This document shows, piece by piece, positions 14,012-17,264 of a stretch of 17,264 nt of DNA; the stretch's first letter is position 1; the number at the start of each line of letters is the position of its first letter. Made by a program: the position numbers and the translations under genes. This stretch comes from SLJM01 sp964415785 (GTDB taxonomy: Bacteria > Myxococcota_A > Bradymonadia > Bradymonadales > Bradymonadaceae): positions 1 through 17,264 of the forward strand of contig CAYQBU010000076.1 of NCBI GenBank assembly GCA_964415785.1. Reading direction: 5' to 3'. The notes beneath the pieces were generated by a model that saw only the letters and a list, made by a program, of their open reading frames with translations, did no database searches and was not told where the DNA came from.

Positions 14012-14812
14012 ATGACGCAACGAAAAACCATTCGCGACCTTCATCGCCTCTATCGGGAGGGCACCCCCCTGACGATGGTAACCACTTACGATTACACCTT
14101 TGCCCGCCTGGTCGACAAAGCCGACATCGACATCATTCTCATCGGCGACAGCCTGGGCAACGTCATCCAGGGCCATGACACCACCGTTCCCGTCGAAGTC
14201 GACGATATCATCTACCACAGCCGCGCCGTAATGCGGGGCAACGCCAGCGCTCATGTCGTCGCCGACCTCCCCTTCATGAGCTACCAGGCCGACATCACCG
14301 AGGGCATGCGAAACGCCGGTCGCCTCCTCAAAGAGGGCCGCGCCCAATCGGTCAAGCTCGAGGGTGGCCAAGAGGTCGTCCCCCTCGTCAAACGCCTCAC
14401 CACCGCCGGCATCCCCGTCGTCGGCCACCTCGGCTTGACCCCTCAGTCCGTGCACGCCTTCGGCGGCTTCCACGTCCAGGGCCGCGACGATGGCGCCGCT
14501 CAGCAACTCCTCGACGACGCCCTGGCCCTCCAGGACGCCGGCGCCTTCATGATCGTCTTCGAAATGGTCCCCGGCGAGCTCGCCCAACAGATCACCGACG
14601 AGCTCTCCATTCCCACCATCGGCATCGGCGCCGGCCCCCATACCAGCGGCCAGGTCCTGGTTATTCAGGACCTGCTGGGCATGAACTCCGATTTCAAACC
14701 CCGCTTCATCAAACACTACGCAAAACTGGAGGACACCATCGTCGACGCCCTCAACGCCTACGGCGATGAGGTCCGCGACCGTTCCTTTCCCGACGAGGAC
14801 CACTCTTACTAA
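14012..14812 (+). CDS. panB: 3-methyl-2-oxobutanoate hydroxymethyltransferase
   Basis: It transfers a hydroxymethyl group from 5,10-methylenetetrahydrofolate to 2-oxoisovalerate, giving ketopantoate, the first step of pantothenate synthesis in the cytosol. The 266 residues match the usual PanB length. TMVTTYDYTFARLVDKA (20-36) is the barrel start. LIGDSLGNVIQGHDTTVPV holds Mg-ligand Asp46. SVKLEGG and GHLGLTPQSVHAFGGFHVQG are substrate-loop signatures. FEMVPGEL carries catalytic Glu184, and TIGIGAGPHTSGQVLVIQDLLG is the conserved C-terminal block. It ends in TAATG, overlapping the panC start by one base, so the two are translationally coupled. ATG 14012 has a modest AAGG upstream. Confidence 0.97.
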   Translation: MTQRKTIRDLHRLYREGTPLTMVTTYDYTFARLVDKADIDIILIGDSLGNVIQGHDTTVPVEVDDIIYHSRAVMRGNASAHVVADLPFMSYQADITEGMRNAGRLLKEGRAQSVKLEGGQEVVPLVKRLTTAGIPVVGHLGLTPQSVHAFGGFHVQGRDDGAAQQLLDDALALQDAGAFMIVFEMVPGELAQQITDELSIPTIGIGAGPHTSGQVLVIQDLLGMNSDFKPRFIKHYAKLEDTIVDALNAYGDEVRDRSFPDEDHSY

Positions 14813-15705
14813 TGCAAACCCACTCCTACCCACCCGAGCTGCGCAAGGCCCGGCGCCAACTCCCGGGCTCCGTGGCCTTTGTCCCCACCATGGGCTTTCT
14901 CCATGACGGCCACCTGGCCTTGATGCGCCGGGCCAATGAGCTCTGCGACCACCTCTGCGTCAGCATCTTCGTCAACCCCACCCAATTTGGTCCCGGCGAG
15001 GACCTCGACAATTACCCCCGCGACCTCCAACGGGATCGCTCCCTCTGCGAGCAACTGGGTTGCGAGCTCCTCTTTACCCCCACGGTCTCCGACATCTACG
15101 CCGACGACCACAGCACTACCGTCTCCGTGGAACGCCTCAGCGATCCTCTCTGTGGCGCTCGCCGTCCCTGTCATTTTGATGGCGTCGCCACCATCGTCTC
15201 CGCCCTCTTCCATATCGTGGAGCCCGACGTCGCCGTCTTTGGCCAAAAGGATTACCAACAGCTGGCCATTATCCGGCGCATGGTCCGAGACCTTCACTTC
15301 CCTACCCGCATCGACTCCGTTCCCATCGTCCGCGAAGACGACGGTCTCGCCCTCTCCAGCCGAAATCGCTACCTCACCTCCGGCGAGCGCGAGCAGGCCA
15401 CATCCCTTAGCCGCGGCCTGGTCGCCGCCCACCGCGCCTTCCACGACCGCCAGCTTCGTGCCGTCGACGAGCTCAAGCGCCTGGCCACAGCGCCCATCGA
15501 CGCCCAGCCCGACACGGCCGTCGACTACCTCCAACTCGTCGACCCCCATACCCTGGAGCCCTTCACCGACGACCAGACCATTGAGGCCTCCGGTGCCGTC
15601 CTCGCTCTCGCCGTCCATCTGGGCGACGCTCGCCTCATCGACAACCTGCGCCTCGACGAGCCTCTACCGCCGGGCCTCCACCACGTCCTCGACGATCTCC
15701 CTTGA
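14812..15705 (+). CDS. panC: Pantothenate synthetase (pantoate-beta-alanine ligase)
   Basis: It joins pantoate and beta-alanine with ATP, via a pantoyl-adenylate, to form pantothenate. The 297 residues contain FVPTMGFLHDGHLALMR with the nucleotide-binding HDGH at 31-34, SIFVNPTQFGPGEDLDNYPR, the RRPCHFDGVATIV pantoate site and FGQKDYQQL. The second ATP motif is LALSSRNRYL (S182, S183, R184, N185). It starts at ATG 14812 inside the panB stop, so it is translationally coupled. The ketopantoate reductase (panE/ilvC) and aspartate decarboxylase (panD) needed between and beside these steps are not in the window. The product feeds CoaX, encoded at 7081-7845. Confidence 0.97.
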   Translation: MQTHSYPPELRKARRQLPGSVAFVPTMGFLHDGHLALMRRANELCDHLCVSIFVNPTQFGPGEDLDNYPRDLQRDRSLCEQLGCELLFTPTVSDIYADDHSTTVSVERLSDPLCGARRPCHFDGVATIVSALFHIVEPDVAVFGQKDYQQLAIIRRMVRDLHFPTRIDSVPIVREDDGLALSSRNRYLTSGEREQATSLSRGLVAAHRAFHDRQLRAVDELKRLATAPIDAQPDTAVDYLQLVDPHTLEPFTDDQTIEASGAVLALAVHLGDARLIDNLRLDEPLPPGLHHVLDDLP

Positions 15706-15706
15706 C

Positions 15707-15719
15707 ACCCCTTCGGGGT
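15707..15719 (+). terminator. Weak hairpin after panC
   Basis: ACCCC (15707-15711) and GGGGT (15715-15719) form a five-bp stem with a TTC loop directly after the panC stop codon. The downstream bases CTCAATTTATG contain only a short T-run, so termination is plausible but inefficient. Confidence 0.35.
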
Positions 15720-15739
15720 CTCAATTTATGTTCCTGACC

Positions 15740-15768
15740 TTGACAGCGATGCCCCTCGAACTTAATTA
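15740..15768 (+). promoter_or_regulatory. Promoter candidate for the TetR-family gene
   Basis: A perfect TTGACA -35 (15740-15745) is followed by an A+T-rich block TTAATTA (15762-15768) at -10 distance. The -10 match is poor, which is common for regulated promoters. The dyad at 15770-15783 lies immediately downstream, where a bound repressor would block transcription. Confidence 0.4.
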
Positions 15769-15769
15769 C

Positions 15770-15783
15770 TGAATGCTGATTCA
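15770..15783. promoter_or_regulatory. Palindromic operator candidate (TGAAT-N4-ATTCA)
   Basis: TGAATGCTGATTCA has perfect five-base arms and sits just past the candidate -10. The half-site TGAATG resembles the published Bacillus FadR box (TGAATGA...TCATTCA) as I recall it, though it is shorter. Autoregulation by the adjacent TetR-family protein is the natural inference. Confidence 0.45.
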
Positions 15784-15874
15784 TCGGCCTCTCTGACGAG
15801 AACGCGACCTCCTATCGGTCCATCTCTTGGAGAGTCCCTGACTTCGGCGAAACGATCCCAGCAACGGGTGCCTT

Positions 15875-16510
15875 ATGGCCGACTTGAAGAAAACCAAGAA
15901 GCCCAACTCCAAGCGCCAGGATATCCTTCAGGGCGCCCTGCGAGCATTTGCCAAAAATGGCTTCTACAACACCCGCGTCAGTGAGATCGCCAATGAGGCT
16001 GGCGTCGCCGACGGCACGATCTATCTCTACTTCAAAAATAAAGACGATCTCCTCATCTCTCTTTTCGAAGACCGCATGGAGTGGATCATCGATCGCCTCC
16101 GCTCGGAGCTGGAAGACGCCGACGGCGATGTTCTCCATCGCCTCCGCACCTTTATCCACCTCCACTTTCGCCTTGCCGTCGAGCGCCGCGACCTCGCCGA
16201 ATTCATCACCGTCGAGCTTCGCCAGAGCGCCAAATTCGTCAAGGAATACGAAAACCCCCGTTTCGCTGATTACCTCAAGATGTTGCACTCCCTGATCGCC
16301 GAGGGCCAAAAAAAGGGCGTGCTCCGGGCCGACATCAACACCCGGCTCGCCACCCGTGCTCTCTTTGGAGCCCTCGATGAGGTCCTTCTCCAACTCGCCC
16401 TCAGCGACCAACCCCCGGAGGACGTCTCCGATGAAGCTCGGCAAATCGCCGACATGATCATCGACGGACTCCTCGTTCGACAAGATGACTCACCCTCGCC
16501 CAATGACTGA
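15875..16510 (+). CDS. TetR-family regulator, FadR-like (fatty-acid metabolism)
   Basis: This is a predicted acyl-CoA- or ligand-responsive repressor, 211 residues. The TetR HTH occupies about residues 14-60: RQDILQGALRAFAKNGFYNTRVSEIANEAGVADGTIYLYFKNKDDLLISLFE, with the recognition helix GVADGTIYLYF. The C-terminal ligand/dimer domain (about 70-200) is of the type seen in Bacillus and Thermus FadR proteins, with FITVELRQSAKFVKEYENPRFADYLKMLHSLIAEGQKKGVLR. It lies 24 bases before etfB, and a TetR gene next to etf genes is a known beta-oxidation arrangement. A dyad (15770-15783) in its promoter suggests autocontrol. ATG 15875 has only a weak GGGTG upstream. TetR membership is certain; the fatty-acid role is inferred from context. 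Confidence 0.9.
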   Translation: MADLKKTKKPNSKRQDILQGALRAFAKNGFYNTRVSEIANEAGVADGTIYLYFKNKDDLLISLFEDRMEWIIDRLRSELEDADGDVLHRLRTFIHLHFRLAVERRDLAEFITVELRQSAKFVKEYENPRFADYLKMLHSLIAEGQKKGVLRADINTRLATRALFGALDEVLLQLALSDQPPEDVSDEARQIADMIIDGLLVRQDDSPSPND

Positions 16511-16534
16511 ACCCCTTTTTTATGGAGGACAATC

Positions 16535-17264
16535 GTGAAGATTCTGACCACGGTCAAGCGGGTCACCGACCCGGATATGAAAGTCAAGATCAAGCCCGAC
16601 CAAAGCGGTGTCGACACCGAGGGCGTTGAATACAAGATGAACTCCTTTGACGAATACGGCGTCGAAGAAGCCATCGTCCTCAAGGAAGAGCACGGCGGTG
16701 AAGTCGTCGCCGTCAGCGTCGGCCCCGCCGCCTCGAGCAAGGAATTGCGCACCGCCATGGCCATGGGCGCCGACCGGGCCATCCTCGTCGAGACCGACGA
16801 AGAGCTCGACAGCGACGCCGTTGCCCGCGTCCTCACCGAGGTCGTCAACCGCGAAGAGCCCGACATTGTCCTCATGGGTAAGCAGGCCGTCGACAGCGAC
16901 CGTAACCAGGCCGCTCAGATGCTCGCCTCTTACCTCGGTTGGCCCCAGGCCACCTTTGCCTTTGAGCTCTCCGTCGAAGATGGCTGGGCTACCGTTGGCC
17001 GCGAAGTCGACGGTGGAACCGCCACCAAGCGCATTGAGCTCCCCGGCATCGTCACCGCTGACCTGCGTCTCAACGAGCCGCGCTACGCCAGCCTTCCCGG
17101 AATCATGAAGGCCAAGCGAAAGCCCCTTGAGACCCTGACTCCCGACGAGCTGGGCGTCGACATCGCCCCTCGCGTCGAAGTCCTCAAATACGAAGCCCCT
17201 CCAGAGCGCGAGGCCGGTGAAATCCTGGACGACGTCGACGAGCTGATCGACCGTCTCCAGAACG
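16535..17264 (+). CDS. etfB: Electron transfer flavoprotein, beta subunit (3' end cut by window)
   Basis: It is the AMP-binding small subunit of the ETF heterodimer that takes electrons from acyl-CoA and other dehydrogenases and passes them to ETF:quinone oxidoreductase. The frame starts at GTG 16535 with GGAGG at 16524-16528 and stays open to the last base, 243 codons. The usual length is about 250, so only the end is missing. Diagnostic stretches are MKILTTVKRVTDPDMKVKI at the N-terminus, YKMNSFDEYGVEEA, VSVGPAASSKELRTAMAMGADRAI and VLMGKQAVDSDRNQAAQMLASYLGWPQATFA. RYASLPGIMKAKRKPLETL, near residue 187, is the ETF-beta signature. It is likely co-transcribed with the TetR gene 24 bases upstream. 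etfA would be expected just beyond the window. Confidence 0.96.
   Translation, partial: MKILTTVKRVTDPDMKVKIKPDQSGVDTEGVEYKMNSFDEYGVEEAIVLKEEHGGEVVAVSVGPAASSKELRTAMAMGADRAILVETDEELDSDAVARVLTEVVNREEPDIVLMGKQAVDSDRNQAAQMLASYLGWPQATFAFELSVEDGWATVGREVDGGTATKRIELPGIVTADLRLNEPRYASLPGIMKAKRKPLETLTPDELGVDIAPRVEVLKYEAPPEREAGEILDDVDELIDRLQN

Overview
The window is about 17.3 kb of GC-rich bacterial chromosome with housekeeping and accessory genes on both strands. Pantothenate/CoA synthesis, an ABC peptide-type permease pair with a NagZ-like glycosidase, an Asn/Gly-linker surface lipoprotein and a TetR-etfB pair together suggest a Gram-negative, delta-proteobacterial-type organism (Myxococcota/Bradymonadales-like). 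That placement is inference from gene style; no rRNA or other phylogenetic marker lies in the window. I see no tRNA, rRNA, CRISPR array, transposase, phage gene or attachment site.

Layout. Bases 1-764 carry no convincing gene; they are visibly less GC-rich than the rest and hold several perfect inverted repeats. Next comes a soluble orphan sensor histidine kinase (765-2627) with a strong dyad inside its 5' coding end. It is followed by a 702-residue protein of unknown function (2757-4865) with a TPR-like N-terminus, a Ser/Pro-rich linker and a large unrecognised C-terminal region. A convergent WYL-domain regulator (4900-5991, minus) faces it. Then come a roughly 480-base spacer that may encode a tiny zinc-ribbon protein, a small three-helix membrane protein with an almost purely Asp/Glu tail, and a textbook intrinsic terminator.

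The minus-strand coaX (type III pantothenate kinase) is divergent from a plus-strand series that runs to the window end. The first group is dppB-like, dppC-like and nagZ-like genes (a tight operon, plausibly uptake and breakdown of cell-wall-derived material). It is followed by an exported module: a metzincin-type zinc-protease lipoprotein, a periplasmic HEAT-repeat protein whose predicted mature N-terminus is His, and a membrane-anchored ScsD/TlpA-like thioredoxin. After that come panB-panC, overlapping by one base behind a good sigma-70-like promoter, and finally a TetR/FadR-like regulator and the 5' part of etfB.

How they work together. panB and panC make pantothenate and coaX phosphorylates it, so three CoA-pathway steps sit within about 9 kb but in separate transcription units. 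The TetR gene next to etfB, with a TGAAT-N4-ATTCA dyad in front, resembles fatty-acid-degradation control of the Bacillus FadR kind. The most novel material is the unknown 702-aa protein beside the orphan kinase, the structured 5' region, the metzincin/HEAT/thioredoxin export set, and the small zinc-ribbon candidate.
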